Of a stretch of DNA of 42,889 bases, positions 17,007-26,387 are shown one piece after another. The stretch's first letter is position 1. Each line of letters starts with the position of its first letter. The notes under the pieces were generated by a model. The model did no database searches. It saw only the letters and a list, made by a program, of their open reading frames with translations, and was not told the DNA's origin. The position numbers and the translations under genes are program-made. Where the stretch lies: the NCBI RefSeq assembly GCF_000517385.1, contig NZ_BAUW01000027.1:1-42889 (forward strand), written 5' to 3'. This stretch comes from Mesobacillus boroniphilus JCM 21738 (lineage in GTDB: Bacteria; Bacillota; Bacilli; Bacillales; Cytobacillaceae).

Positions 17007-18469
17007 ATGCGGAGTAGTTTTCCAATATTCGGAAAAGATGATGAAACAATCTATAATCCTAATGAACTGCTAAGTTTATTTTTAGATTGCACGGCTGATG
17101 GATTTGCTATTGTCGATATGGAGAATCGATTTTTGAGAATCAACCATAAGTATACGGAAATTTTCGGCTATACAGAAGAAGACCTGATTGGGAGAACATT
17201 TTATGAGTTTTCAAATCCAGATTTCGTCCCAGGAATCATTTCTCAAGTAAAAAACGGAAAAGCTTTTACCAATATGATAACGAAGCGATTCCATAAAGAT
17301 GGATACATGCTGGATATTGCAGTCTCTTATTCTCCTTTCCGAAATAAACATGGGAAAATCATAGCGATCATTGCAATTTACCGTGACATCACCAAAATAG
17401 TGAGCATGGAGCATGAACTAAATAGAACCAGGGAATTGTATGAATTGATCACCGAAAATACGACTGACATGATCAAGGTGATTAATAAGGACAAGGTGAT
17501 TGTTTACGCTTCACCCTCACATGAAAAAGTGATCAGTCTGAAGCCGGACCAAGTTGTAGGAAGAAGCCTGAGTGAATTTTTGTCTCCTGAGGAAGATGCC
17601 ATTCTTGATAAAAAGCTGGCGGAAATTATCGAAACAGGCGAACCACAGATTTTACGGAAGAAGTTTACGACTTGTGAGCAAATTACCGTTTACACAGAGT
17701 ACAATTTTTCACCGATATATAATGAGAACAAAGAGATAGAGTCCTTTGTCAGTGTCGGCAGGAATATTACGGACCGGGTCAGGCAGGATGCGACCATCCG
17801 GAATCTTGACAGGCTTTCTATCACCGGGCAGCTGGCAGCGGGAGTGGCTCATGAAATCCGCAACCCGCTGACTTCGTTGAAGGGGTTTTCGAAGCTATTG
17901 CAGACATGCTCGATAAGAAGAAGCAAGCGGATTACCTTGCCATCATCATGAATGAACTCGATAGGATCGATACGATTGTCAATGAGTTTATGTCACTGGC
18001 AAAGCCTCAGGCGGTGCAGTATGTAAAAGAAGATCTGAAGTCAATCCTGGACAGCACAATTAACATCATTCATCCGCAGGCACTAATGCATAATGTCCAA
18101 ATCATCACTAATTACCCAGAAGAGAATTGCAAGCTGTCATGCAATTCACACCAGCTAAAGCAAGTATTTCTTAACTTCCTGAAAAATGCGATTGAATCGA
18201 TGGCTGAAGGCGGAAATATCTATATCGACCTTCAGATGAAAGAACCGGATAAAGTACTTGTAAGCATTGCCGATGAAGGAACAGGCATCGAATCGGACCG
18301 GCTACGATATCTTGGAACGCCTTTTTATACCACAAAGGATAAAGGAATCGGGCTTGGACTGACCGTCAGCAATAAAATCATCCAGGAGCATAATGGCACG
18401 ATGAAGATTGTCAGTGAAAAAGGCAAAGGGACGACAGTGATTGTTGAATTGGATTGTTTGGAGACATAG
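17007..18469 (+). CDS. PAS-PAS sensor histidine kinase, sporulation-kinase-like (one-base frameshift)
   Basis: Soluble sensor kinase of about 487 aa when repaired. PAS domain 1 (about 22-135, DGFAIVDMENRFLRINHKY, FGYTEEDLIG), PAS domain 2 (about 140-260, ENTTDMIKVINKDKVIVYAS), HisKA with GQLAAGVAHEIRNPLTSLKG (phospho-His near 282) and HATPase with N-box FLNFLKNAIESM, G1 VSIADEGTGI and G2 GIGLGLTV. No membrane segment. The architecture fits the KinA/KinE kinases that feed the Spo0A phosphorelay, but the signal is unknown and no response regulator is adjacent. A G is missing at about 17903: the first frame ends at 17951, and the restored frame reads KLLQDMLDKKKQADYLAIIM through to 18469. Ribosome site TTTGGAGAG. 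Confidence 0.88.
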
Positions 18470-18478
18470 GCAAATGAA

Positions 18479-18507
18479 AAAGCGGCTTCCCGATGGAGCC
18501 GCTTTGT
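18479..18507. terminator. Bidirectional terminator between the kinase and SET-domain genes
   Basis: AAAGCGGCT / AGCCGCTTT (18479-18487, 18497-18505), A's on the left and T's on the right, between convergent genes. Confidence 0.8.
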
Positions 18508-18509
18508 TC

Positions 18510-18892
18510 TTATTCCTCTTCTTTGTTGAACCATAATGGATCGTTATTATCCTCTTCCCCATTATAGTTAATGAAAATTTCTTCCCCGGCGCTGATATCA
18601 CGATAGGCATAGAAATCAAATGTGTGATTGTCGAAATTGATTTCATAAGTTGCGTTAGGCTCGTATGAGTGGTTGAATAACATTCCATATCCGAGAAGTA
18701 TGGCAGAATGATTAATGCCATACTCGAAGGCATAATCCGCCAGCGCCGTTTTCTCTATATGGACATGCTGGTCGTTCGGATAGGATAGCACCGGAGCTCA
18801 TGGATTAATTCGCCTTTTGCAATATCACGCTTTGCGAAAACCCCTCTATTGAATTCACCATCGCTAATTTCAGAAGTTTTAACTTCAATCAT
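18510..18892 (-). CDS. Small SET-domain protein (one-base frameshift)
   Basis: About 127 aa when repaired; a minimal SET domain, the fold of protein lysine methyltransferases. The N-terminus VKTSEISDGEFNRGVFAKRD and KGELIHE matches SET motif I, and GYGMLFNHSYEPNA and FYAYRDISAGEEIFINYNG match the SAM-binding and knotted core (NHS, GEE-NY). A base is missing at about 18797 so the written frame starts only at 18791; restoring it reads IHEAPVLSYPNDQHVHIEKT. ATG at 18892 has AGGTGA five bases upstream. There is no long post-SET region. Bacterial targets are not known; residue-level activity is inference. Confidence 0.8.
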
Positions 18893-19059
18893 TTTTTTCA
18901 CCTGCTCGCTCTATTACTTTGTTGTTTGTACCCTTTTAGCATGACGGTTTTTAGGAAAAAATGCAAACTTATATAAGATTATTATTCATTCATAAGAATT
19001 CACCAGCACGACTTATTCAATAATTTGCTAGGTCCGGCGCTAATTCAATTTATCTTCTC

Positions 19060-19091
19060 TGAAAAAAGAAGAACTGGCAATTGAGGCCAGT
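19060..19091 (-). terminator. Terminator of the 261-aa unknown gene
   Basis: On the minus strand ACTGGC-N7-GCCAGT (19073-19078 with 19086-19091), followed by TCTTCTTTTTTC. Confidence 0.7.
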
Positions 19092-19097
19092 CCATTC

Positions 19098-19883
19098 TTA
19101 TTTTTTCGCGATTTTTGAAGGGTTATTGATTTTGTAAGCTACTGATACATCGAGAAGCATAGACTCGTCTTCTACGTCCTTACCTTTTGGAAGGCTTTTT
19201 TTGACGATCTTGCCGTCGAATTCAAGCTGCTGCCCAGGCTCCAGTTCGTGCTTTTTCAGTGTTTTGCTGTGTGAGCCCCATGCCAGGCCAACCTCAATTG
19301 GTTCCGCCTGTTCAATCCGGACATTCTCGAACACGACTACTTCGTCATTATCCTCATTGAAATGGTTCCAGCTTAGTGCAAACTGCTTCACCGTCGCGGT
19401 AAAATGAACCTTTTCCTCTGGGAGCACTAATTTGGTAGCCTTTTCCTTTTTTGCTTTTTCTTTTTTTGCAGGTTTTTCTGCTGTCACTGTTGTTTCTGCA
19501 GAAGATGCTGCTTTAGGTTTCTTTGTCTTCATCCCAACAGCTGAGTTTCCATCACCGGGAGCTTGCTGGATGATTTCCTTACCAAAGCTGGAAGACTGCA
19601 TCTCCTTCAGGTACGCAGGATGAATACAAGTTAAGGTCCCATCTGGAAATTCAATGACAAGGGTATTAAATTCCGCCGTTTCACCAAAGATCTCATACCC
19701 TTTAATTGTAACAAGACAATGCTGGTATCTATCCTTATACCAAAATTCTTTTTTTGTACTGAGTCCCCATTCTTTTACCTTTTCGAAATAATCAGATTCA
19801 TCCTCAAATTGTTCATACATGCCTTTAGGCGGGATATATTGGGTTAAATAGGATTGATTAGAGCCTGCAGCTGAATTTGCCAT
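19098..19883 (-). CDS. Hypothetical two-domain protein with Lys/Ala-rich linker
   Basis: 261 aa, not recognised. Residues about 1-105 form one conserved-looking block rich in aromatic residues (YIPPKGMYEQFEDESDYFEK, GLSTKKEFWYKDRYQHCLV, FPDGTLTCIHPAYLKEMQ). A low-complexity Lys/Ala/Glu linker (about 118-155) joins a beta-rich C-terminal domain (about 160-261, HFTATVKQFALSWNHFNEDN, EVVVFENVRIEQ). No signal peptide or membrane segment. ATG at 19883 is chosen because AAGGAAG lies seven bases upstream; a TTG at 19901 would overlap it. It is transcribed alone with its own terminator. No function is assigned. Confidence 0.8.
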   Translation of the reverse strand: MANSAAGSNQSYLTQYIPPKGMYEQFEDESDYFEKVKEWGLSTKKEFWYKDRYQHCLVTIKGYEIFGETAEFNTLVIEFPDGTLTCIHPAYLKEMQSSSFGKEIIQQAPGDGNSAVGMKTKKPKAASSAETTVTAEKPAKKEKAKKEKATKLVLPEEKVHFTATVKQFALSWNHFNEDNDEVVVFENVRIEQAEPIEVGLAWGSHSKTLKKHELEPGQQLEFDGKIVKKSLPKGKDVEDESMLLDVSVAYKINNPSKIAKK

Positions 19884-20047
19884 GTGCGCACTTCCTTTCA
19901 AGACTATTTTACATTTTGCTTGGCAAGAAAAAAGTGTGAGAGTTTCTTAGGCCCATACACCAACCCCGCCGTAAAACAATTTGTTTTTAATAGATGACTG
20001 CCCTTCCAAATTGACTGCTTGCTGAATTTATTAATAATAGGAAAATT

Positions 20048-20083
20048 TTGCATAGTGGTGAAATCAAAAGTATGCAAGGAGGA
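20048..20083 (+). promoter_or_regulatory. Hairpin that abuts the ribosome binding site of the kinase-like gene
   Basis: TTGCATA (20048-20054) and TATGCAA (20071-20077) are perfectly complementary. The right arm overlaps the AAGGAGG ribosome site (20076-20082), so folding could limit translation of the GTG start at 20089. Confidence 0.4.
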
Positions 20084-20088
20084 GCATT

Positions 20089-20975
20089 GTGAGTACTGAA
20101 TATGTTGAAAAGATGTTAAAAGATATACAGGTGAAAAATATAGAAAATGGCGATGTTGAGGTGATCAATAATTCTCCACTGGAGATGATTGGGAAGGGCC
20201 GACAGGGGGCGGTGTTCCGTTACTCAGATGAAATCTGTATAAAAGTATACGGGAACAAAGAAGACTGTGAACGTGAGCACTATGCCATGTATTTGGGACA
20301 AAAATCGAATTCGTTTCCGCTTTTGTACGCCGCTGGGGACAATTATATCGTCATGGAAACTATAAAGGGAGTCGATTTACGCGAATACCTTCAATCCCAG
20401 CCTTTGACGGAGCAGCTCTCATATAAGTTGATAGAATTGCTGATAACATTTAAAAAGGTTGGATTTGACAGGATCGACCATCACAAAAGGCAAATTTATA
20501 TTCAGCGGGACGGCAATTTAAAGGTCATTGATGTGGGGAGGACAGTATGGAGAAACCGTGTATATCCATATCCGCGTAAATTATTAAACTCACTCGGAAA
20601 AGAGAACAAGGCAAAATTTTACACCACGTAAAATTGCTGGCACCCGAGCTTTATGAAGAATGGGAGTACTATATGAGGATGGAAAACTTATCACGGGAAA
20701 TTTATCAGCTCTTGCTTAAAAAGAAATCGGATAAAGATGTACTGAGTACTCTAAGCAAGAAGGTCTTATTGACAACTGATGAACAGGCACATGTAAGCCA
20801 GCTCGAAAGCCTTATCAGGAAGGTTTTTAAAGAGGAATGGGTGAAAACAATGCTGGCTAAAGGGTATGAGCCGGACCGAGTGATGGAGGCAATCGATAAA
20901 CATTGGGAAAGAACAGAGAAAAGGTTTGCTAAAGGAACAGATATTGACAAAGGAACTGATAAAAATAAAGATTGA
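20089..20975 (+). CDS. Protein-kinase-like fold protein (one-base frameshift)
   Basis: About 295 aa when repaired. The kinase N-lobe is clear: glycine loop GKGRQGAVFRY (about 36-46) and the ATP-binding Lys in ICIKVYG. VMETIKGVDLREYL is the hinge. The catalytic loop is DHHKRQIYI and the metal-binding motif is IDVGR instead of DFG, so activity could differ from standard Ser/Thr kinases. A T is missing at 20617-20620: the first frame stops at 20631, and the restored frame gives KFLHHVKLLAPELYEEWEYY followed by a helical C-terminal tail to 20975. GTG start with AAGGAGG. It heads a co-directional set with a glycosyltransferase and a second kinase-like protein, suggesting a role in coat or polysaccharide assembly. 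Confidence 0.8.
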
Positions 20976-21077
20976 TATCTTAGTTTCATAAAAGAGTCAA
21001 GAAACAAGAATCAAGCGGAATAACATTCAGAGTATCTGTTCAGGAGGTGCCCAATTTTTTTTCGAGGAGCTACCAAT

Positions 21078-22184
21078 ATGAAAGTTTTAGTGATCTGGAG
21101 GTTGTTAACTGTCGGCGGGGTGAATGCAGGCTGGAGGAACCGGGCGATATTTTTTAAAAAGCATGGAATTGATACCGAATTTTTATACACGACTGATCAT
21201 GGAGGGCTTCACATCATGAAGGATATTGCTCCCGTATACTTAACGAAGGATAAACGGGAAATTGTCGATATCATCCAGAGAAACAAATATGATGCGATTA
21301 TTGTGGTGGATACGGGTGCTGCCTATAAATGGCTTGAAAAGGCTGATTATTCAGGACCAGTCATCATAGAAGCCAGGACACCAGAGATCATCAAGCTAGA
21401 GCCACATATAAAATCGTTCAACGGAATTAAACCTGTATCAATCATCGTCCCATCGAATTATCAAAAAAGACTTGTATCCATCCTGACAGAAGCAGCACCA
21501 ATCAATGTCATCTACAACGGAATCGATACTTCCTTTTTCAAGCCAATGGCTGAGTCCGAGATTGACTTTAACAGCGTTCCGCTGCTGCCCGAAAACAAGA
21601 AAGTCATCGGCTGGATTGGCAGGCTTGATAAGCGTAAAAATTGGCCAATGCTCATTGAAGTTGCTAAACAAATAAAAAGTGAGCGAGATGACGTGGAAAT
21701 TTGGGTAATTGGAGGCGCGCAGAGTGTTCAGAGGGAAGAGTTTGCAGCAAAATGGAAAGAAGAAAATCTGACTGATATTGTTAAGTGGTTCCCGGTCATC
21801 CCGTACCAGCAAATGCCCCACGTTTATGCGAAAATCCGAAAATCTGGCGGATGTACACTGGCTACTACTAAATCAGAATCGTTCGGCAATACATTTATTG
21901 AATCAATGGCCTGCGGTGTCCCGGTGGTTGCATCCAATATGAGACCTGTCACGGAATTGGTTATTCAGGGACAAACCGGTCAACTGTATCGGGGACAAAA
22001 TGTAGATGATGCAGTAAGGCAGCTTTATAACATCCTTGACCACCCTGAAATGCATAAAAAAATGTCGAGCACAGCCACTAAGCATGTACAAGAACATTTT
22101 GCGATCGAAGTAGTGGCAGAGGAGTATATTGATTTATTATACGAAATCGTCCACGGTGATAGCACGGGGGTGAAAAGGCCATGA
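21078..22184 (+). CDS. GT4-family glycosyltransferase
   Basis: A 368-aa cytoplasmic sugar transferase with GT-B fold. N-terminal acceptor domain (about 1-165), then the donor domain with GWIGRLDKRKNWPMLIEVA (about 178-196) and the EX7E region KSESFGNTFIESMACGVPVV (about 264-283). There is no signal or membrane segment. N-terminal VGGVNAGWRNRAIFF resembles group-1 transferases of spore-coat and exopolysaccharide loci such as CotSA. The start ATG 21078 has GAGGAG at short distance. It overlaps the next gene by four bases (ATGA), so the two are translationally coupled. Confidence 0.88.
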   Translation: MKVLVIWRLLTVGGVNAGWRNRAIFFKKHGIDTEFLYTTDHGGLHIMKDIAPVYLTKDKREIVDIIQRNKYDAIIVVDTGAAYKWLEKADYSGPVIIEARTPEIIKLEPHIKSFNGIKPVSIIVPSNYQKRLVSILTEAAPINVIYNGIDTSFFKPMAESEIDFNSVPLLPENKKVIGWIGRLDKRKNWPMLIEVAKQIKSERDDVEIWVIGGAQSVQREEFAAKWKEENLTDIVKWFPVIPYQQMPHVYAKIRKSGGCTLATTKSESFGNTFIESMACGVPVVASNMRPVTELVIQGQTGQLYRGQNVDDAVRQLYNILDHPEMHKKMSSTATKHVQEHFAIEVVAEEYIDLLYEIVHGDSTGVKRP

Positions 22185-22955
22185 TCAAGCCTGTAGCTTA
22201 CCGCGGGAAATTGGAGGGCAAATCCAACGCGCACCTTATCACCTTTGACGATGGCAGGAACTACGTTGTCAAATTTTTTCAGGAAGGGTTTGAAAAGACC
22301 CTGCCAAATGAGTGGGTTTCCTATTGTTTGGCCAGATATCTGGGACTTCCTGTGCCCTTCGCCCAGATAGTCGAAATACCGAAAACTTTCATTTCCAAGA
22401 TTCCCGAACTCTCTCAAATGACTGCTTCCCAGTATCAATTTGCATCCCTCTATGTTCCCGGTTGTCTCGATGGCCATCAGGTTTCCGATGTGCCAGGCAT
22501 TATCAACCAAGAGATACTGGCGGGCATCATCGTGTTTGACTATTGGCTTAGCAACCGCGACCGGACGCGCAAGAATATTCTATTGGAGGAAGAATCAGCT
22601 GACTCTTATCGTTTATGGATGATCGACCAGGCAGAAATCATGGGATCATATCATTGGAAGCTTTCTGATCTGGAAAAATTGAGTAACCAAATGATAAAAA
22701 GCGCTACCCACAAACTTATGGCGAGTTTTGTGGAGGATGAGTCGGAATTTCCCAACTTTATTGAACTTATCCAGACAATCCCTATTTTCTTGATAGAAGA
22801 AATAGTATCAATCATCAGATGACTGGCAGGTCTCGAAGGATGAGAAAAAAGCCATTGTCACTGCATTGGTGAAGAGGCGGAAAAAACTTTTGCCAAAGGT
22901 GATAAAGCAATTTACCAAAAAAGTATATTTGCCATTACGTAAAAAGCGTGACTGA
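22181..22955 (+). CDS. HipA-like kinase family protein (one-base frameshift)
   Basis: About 257 aa when repaired. Substrate-grip region NEWVSYCLARYLGLPVPFAQ, catalytic loop FDYWLSNRDRTRKNILL (Asp and Asn of the kinase active site) and metal-binding IDQAEIMGS match the HipA-like kinase family found without HipB partners in Bacillus. An extra base at about 22817 ends the frame at 22822; removing it reads SIIDDWQVSKDEKKAIVTAL and a very basic tail (RRKKLLPKV, LPLRKKRD) to 22955. No HipB-like antitoxin lies beside it, so I do not read it as a toxin-antitoxin gene. Linkage to the glycosyltransferase suggests a coat or glycan role. Confidence 0.82.
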
Positions 22956-22984
22956 CTCCTTGCCTTTTGGCCGGGAGTTTTTTG
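22955..22984 (+). terminator. Terminator after the HipA-like gene
   Basis: ACTCC-TT-GCC-TTTT-GGC-CG-GGAGT followed by TTTTTTG. Confidence 0.75.
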
Positions 22985-23106
22985 TTATGAACCACCATAT
23001 TTTCCTATCGTTATGGAGTCTATTTTCAGAATGATAGGCCTTTAACGTGACCGGATTCTCTCCTATTGAATATAAAAGACTATGGAATTAAAAAGGGAGG
23101 CAGCAT

Positions 23107-24003
23107 ATGAGAATCCGTAAAGCGATTATCCCGGCAGCTGGACTCGGGACACGATTTTTGCCGGCAACAAAAGCACAGCCTAAGGAAATGCTGCCGATCG
23201 TTGATAAGCCGACAATCCAATATATAGTAGAGGAAGCAGTCGCCTCAGGGGTCGAGGAAATCATTATCATCATCGGCAGAGGAAAACGATCGATAGAGGA
23301 TCATTTTGATAAATCCTATGAATTGGAGGATGCATTATTAAAAAAGAATAAGCTTGATATTTTAGAAGAGGTCCAGAATATTTCAAGCCTGGCAAATATC
23401 TATTATGTCAGGCAAAAAGAAGCGCTGGGACTGGGTCACGCCATTCTTTGCGCCAGAAGTTTCATCGGCAATGAGCCGTTCGCCGTTTTGCTTGGCGATG
23501 ACATCGTAATGTCCGAAACCCCATGCTTGAAGCAAATCATCAATGTATTTGAATACTGCAATAGCTCGGTCGTAGCCATTCAAAGTGTTGCTGATAGCGA
23601 TGTCAGCAAATATGGGATCATCAAGCCAAAGGGGGGTAACCTCGAGCCGAATCTCTTCTATATCGACTCGCTGGTAGAAAAGCCGGCGAAAGATAAGGCC
23701 CCTTCAAACTATGCGATTATGGGCCGTTATGTACTGAGGCCGGAAATATTTGATGTGCTAGCTGATCTGCCAGCGGGCCTCGGCGGCGAGCTGCAGCTGA
23801 CCGATGCGATCAATGAGCTTAATAAACGGCAGGCAGTCCTGGCATATAATTTCGAGGGCAAGCGATATGACATTGGGGATAAAATTGGTTTCATCAAGGC
23901 AACGATGGATTTTGCGGTTCAAAGAGAAGATACCAGGGATGACGTCATTCAGTATTTAAAAGATGTATACGAGATGATGGGCATGAAGAGAGTGGTTGAC
24001 TGA
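23107..24003 (+). CDS. gtaB: UTP-glucose-1-phosphate uridylyltransferase
   Basis: Makes UDP-glucose from UTP and glucose-1-phosphate for teichoic acid glucosylation, glycolipids and polysaccharides. The 298-aa sequence is typical GtaB/GalU: nucleotide-binding GLGTRFLPATKAQPKEMLPI (about 12-31), PTIQYIVEEAVASG, FAVLLGDDIV, and VEKPAKDKAPSNYAIMGRYV. The start ATG has AGGGAGGCAGCAT. It is followed at once by UDP-glucose dehydrogenase, so the pair supplies UDP-glucuronate. A second housekeeping GtaB elsewhere is possible. Confidence 0.95.
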   Translation: MRIRKAIIPAAGLGTRFLPATKAQPKEMLPIVDKPTIQYIVEEAVASGVEEIIIIIGRGKRSIEDHFDKSYELEDALLKKNKLDILEEVQNISSLANIYYVRQKEALGLGHAILCARSFIGNEPFAVLLGDDIVMSETPCLKQIINVFEYCNSSVVAIQSVADSDVSKYGIIKPKGGNLEPNLFYIDSLVEKPAKDKAPSNYAIMGRYVLRPEIFDVLADLPAGLGGELQLTDAINELNKRQAVLAYNFEGKRYDIGDKIGFIKATMDFAVQREDTRDDVIQYLKDVYEMMGMKRVVD

Positions 24004-24004
24004 A

Positions 24005-25312
24005 ATGAAGGTGGCTGTACTTGGAACAGGTTATGTAGGATTATCCACTGGAGTCTGTCTTGCTGAAATCGGGCACGAAGTAGTTTGCATAGACGTTGAT
24101 AAAAGGAAAATAGATACCCTCAAGCAAGGAAAGTCCCCAATTTATGAACCAGGACTTGAAGAGCTTCTCGTTCATAACTCCTCTGAAGGCAGACTGGCTT
24201 TCACTACCTCACATCAACAAGGATTAAGTGAAGCAGAAATCATAATCATCGCCGTCGGTACACCCCAGAGTGATGATGGGCAGGCAGATTTGAGCTTTCT
24301 TGAGCAGGCCGCAAAGGACCTAGCTGGACATATCGTCCGGGATTGTATTGTCGTAATTAAAAGTACAGTGCCGGTTGGCACGAATGAATATGTGAAACAG
24401 CTGTTACTTGGGCAGTTGAAAAATAATTGTGAAATCAAGTTGGTCTCCAACCCGGAGTTTCTGCGGCAAGGATCAGCCATCCAGGACACATTGAAAGCAG
24501 ACAGGATTATCATAGGCTCTGATGATGAGGGTGCTTCTGAAAAAATCCAGGAGATGTACCGGCCTCTGGATGTGCCGTTATTATTGACGGATGTAAGAAG
24601 CGCTGAAATGATCAAATACGCTTCTAATGCTTTTTTGGCAACGAAGATCAGCTTTATCAACGGAATCGCCAATCTTTGTGAAGCCGTAGGAGCAGACGTG
24701 GAGGATGTAGCGAAAGGGATGGGCTGCGATAAGCGGATTGGAGCAGCTTTTTTAAAAGCAGGAATAGGGTATGGCGGCTCTTGTTTTCCAAAGGATGTAA
24801 AAGCGCTGCTGCACACATCCAGGAAGCAAGGGATTCCATTTTCATTATTGGAAGAGACGATTGCAATCAATGATCATCAGCAAGAGCTGCTTGTAGGAAA
24901 AGCATTGAAACGATTCGGAGAATTAAAAGGGAAGAAAATCGCCATGCTCGGCCTGTCATTCAAGCCGGAAACAGATGACATGAGAGAAGCACCATCGATA
25001 AAAATTGCACAGTCTTTAACTGCAGCAGGAGCTCGGGTTGCAGCCTACGACCCAGTTGCAGCCAGCAACGCAAGGGAAATCATTGGCGATGTTATCACGT
25101 ATGCCGACTCAGCAATGGAAGCCGCAAAAGATGCTGATGCTTTGTTTATTGTCACAGAGTGGGAAGAATTCAAACAGCTTAATGTTGCAGCCCTATTGGA
25201 TGTCATGAAGCAGCGAATCATCTTTGACGGCAGGAATTGTTTAGATGAAGTATTGCTCCAGGCCAGTGGGCGAATTGAATATTATCCAGTCGGGAGGCCG
25301 GCAGTTATTTAA
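24005..25312 (+). CDS. UDP-glucose 6-dehydrogenase
   Basis: NAD-dependent enzyme that oxidises UDP-glucose to UDP-glucuronate. 435 aa: Rossmann motif LGTGYVGLSTGVCLAEIGHE (about 7-26), KSTVPVGT, NPEFLRQGSAI, the catalytic Cys in GYGGSCFPKDVKAL (about 259-264) and the C-terminal UDP-binding KIAMLGLSFKPETDDMREAP. TuaD/YtcA/Ugd are not separable here. ATG 24005 lies one base after the gtaB stop; TTG 23996, which overlaps gtaB, is an alternative. UDP-glucuronate implies a uronate-containing teichuronic acid, exopolysaccharide or coat glycan. Confidence 0.93.
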   Translation: MKVAVLGTGYVGLSTGVCLAEIGHEVVCIDVDKRKIDTLKQGKSPIYEPGLEELLVHNSSEGRLAFTTSHQQGLSEAEIIIIAVGTPQSDDGQADLSFLEQAAKDLAGHIVRDCIVVIKSTVPVGTNEYVKQLLLGQLKNNCEIKLVSNPEFLRQGSAIQDTLKADRIIIGSDDEGASEKIQEMYRPLDVPLLLTDVRSAEMIKYASNAFLATKISFINGIANLCEAVGADVEDVAKGMGCDKRIGAAFLKAGIGYGGSCFPKDVKALLHTSRKQGIPFSLLEETIAINDHQQELLVGKALKRFGELKGKKIAMLGLSFKPETDDMREAPSIKIAQSLTAAGARVAAYDPVAASNAREIIGDVITYADSAMEAAKDADALFIVTEWEEFKQLNVAALLDVMKQRIIFDGRNCLDEVLLQASGRIEYYPVGRPAVI

Positions 25313-25459
25313 AGAGGGGATGATTAAGTTCATTCCTTCTTTTGTTTGTTTTGTGAATGTTACTAACTTGCTAATGAGGTAATCATGAAAGGGGCTTTTT
25401 AATATAGCGGATCTGGGAATAGTAAGGGTGATTTAAAAAGCACTGGAGGGAACTGATTC

Positions 25460-26107
25460 GTGAAGTTTAATCCGCAAATTTTAAACGCCTTTTTTGGTTC
25501 GTTATTCGGCTTTATTACTATGTCTTATCTGGTACAGGCTGAACACCTGGTTATGTTCGACCGAGTTGTCATTGATACGGTACAGGGGCTCGAAGCAGAG
25601 GGGCTGACAGTGGCCATGAAATTCTTTACCTATATTGGCTCCTTAAAATTTATCGTCATCCTGACCATTCCAATTTTTTTGTTTCTTTTTTACGTGTTAA
25701 AACATAGGCTGGAGATCCTGGTTTTCCTGTCTGTTATTTATATTACACCGATTCTGAACAGGTTGCTAAAACTGTATTTTCAGCGTGCCCGACCAGATTT
25801 TAACATACTGATTGAAATAGGTGGATACAGTTTTCCGAGTGGCCATGCGATGAATGCTTTTTCTTTTTACAGCATCCTTGCTTACCTGCTCTGGCGCCAT
25901 GTCCCAACCAGTATGGGAAGAATCGCTGTCATCATCTTCAGCAGCTTTATGATACTCGCTATTGGCATGAGCAGGGTTTATTTAGGCGTCCATTATCCAA
26001 GTGATATTATCGGAGGCTTTCTTGCCAGCAGCCTATGGGTCGCGGCTGTTATCTGGTTTTTTCAAAAATATAAAGAAAAGCTGGAAATACCAGCACGGGA
26101 TCATTGA
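25460..26107 (+). CDS. PAP2-family membrane phosphatase
   Basis: A 215-aa integral membrane phosphatase with six hydrophobic segments and the full three-part acid-phosphatase motif: KLYFQRARP (about 107-115), FPSGHAM (about 127-133) and SRVYLGVHYPSD (about 173-184). The catalytic His residues face the outer leaflet. Likely substrates are undecaprenyl pyrophosphate or phosphatidate-type lipids. Lying next to a polysaccharide locus favours carrier-lipid recycling. GTG start with CTGGAGGGAAC. Confidence 0.9.
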   Translation: MKFNPQILNAFFGSLFGFITMSYLVQAEHLVMFDRVVIDTVQGLEAEGLTVAMKFFTYIGSLKFIVILTIPIFLFLFYVLKHRLEILVFLSVIYITPILNRLLKLYFQRARPDFNILIEIGGYSFPSGHAMNAFSFYSILAYLLWRHVPTSMGRIAVIIFSSFMILAIGMSRVYLGVHYPSDIIGGFLASSLWVAAVIWFFQKYKEKLEIPARDH

Positions 26108-26245
26108 CAATATACCCGTTTTTTTCGTTTCAACCGGCATGAGAACGGGAATGAAAATGAAAGACACCAAAATGGACAACATATCATATTTCTCTCACAT
26201 TTATATTATATAAAGGATTAGAGCTGGGACTGGACAATAATGTGA

Positions 26246-26258
26246 TTTGTTGAACAAA
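26246..26258. promoter_or_regulatory. Small palindrome in the cyd leader
   Basis: TTTGTTGAACAAA, a perfect 13-bp palindrome about 17 bases before the first small ORF of the cyd cluster. A redox or respiratory regulator is possible, but it does not match the Rex box as I recall it. Confidence 0.3.
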
Positions 26259-26274
26259 CTTTCGAGGTGAGTTT

Positions 26275-26370
26275 ATGTATAAAAAACAAGAAAGAGTGCT
26301 TATGTGGCTGGCTTTTACTGTGGCTGCTATCATGGGTCTGTCTTTTATCGGACGAATTTTTGCTGGATAG
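26275..26370 (+). CDS. 31-aa single-span membrane protein at the head of the cyd operon
   Basis: ATG 26275 after CGAGGTGA encodes MYKKQERVLMWLAFTV.. ending IGRIFAG. It has a basic N-terminus, one hydrophobic helix of about 20 residues (MWLAFTVAAIMGLSFIG) and a stop 17 bases before cydA. Spacing, ribosome site and topology support a real gene. I do not recognise the family; it could be a second small oxidase subunit or an assembly factor. Confidence 0.6.
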   Translation: MYKKQERVLMWLAFTVAAIMGLSFIGRIFAG

Positions 26371-26387
26371 AAAAGGGGTATTGAAGA

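Noticed and set aside
20020-20070. Sigma-E type promoter before the kinase-like gene
   Set aside because: CATA-like -10 is present but the -35 and the last -10 base do not fit well.
22181-22955. HipA toxin of a toxin-antitoxin pair
   Set aside because: No HipB-like gene adjacent; neighbours are glycan genes.
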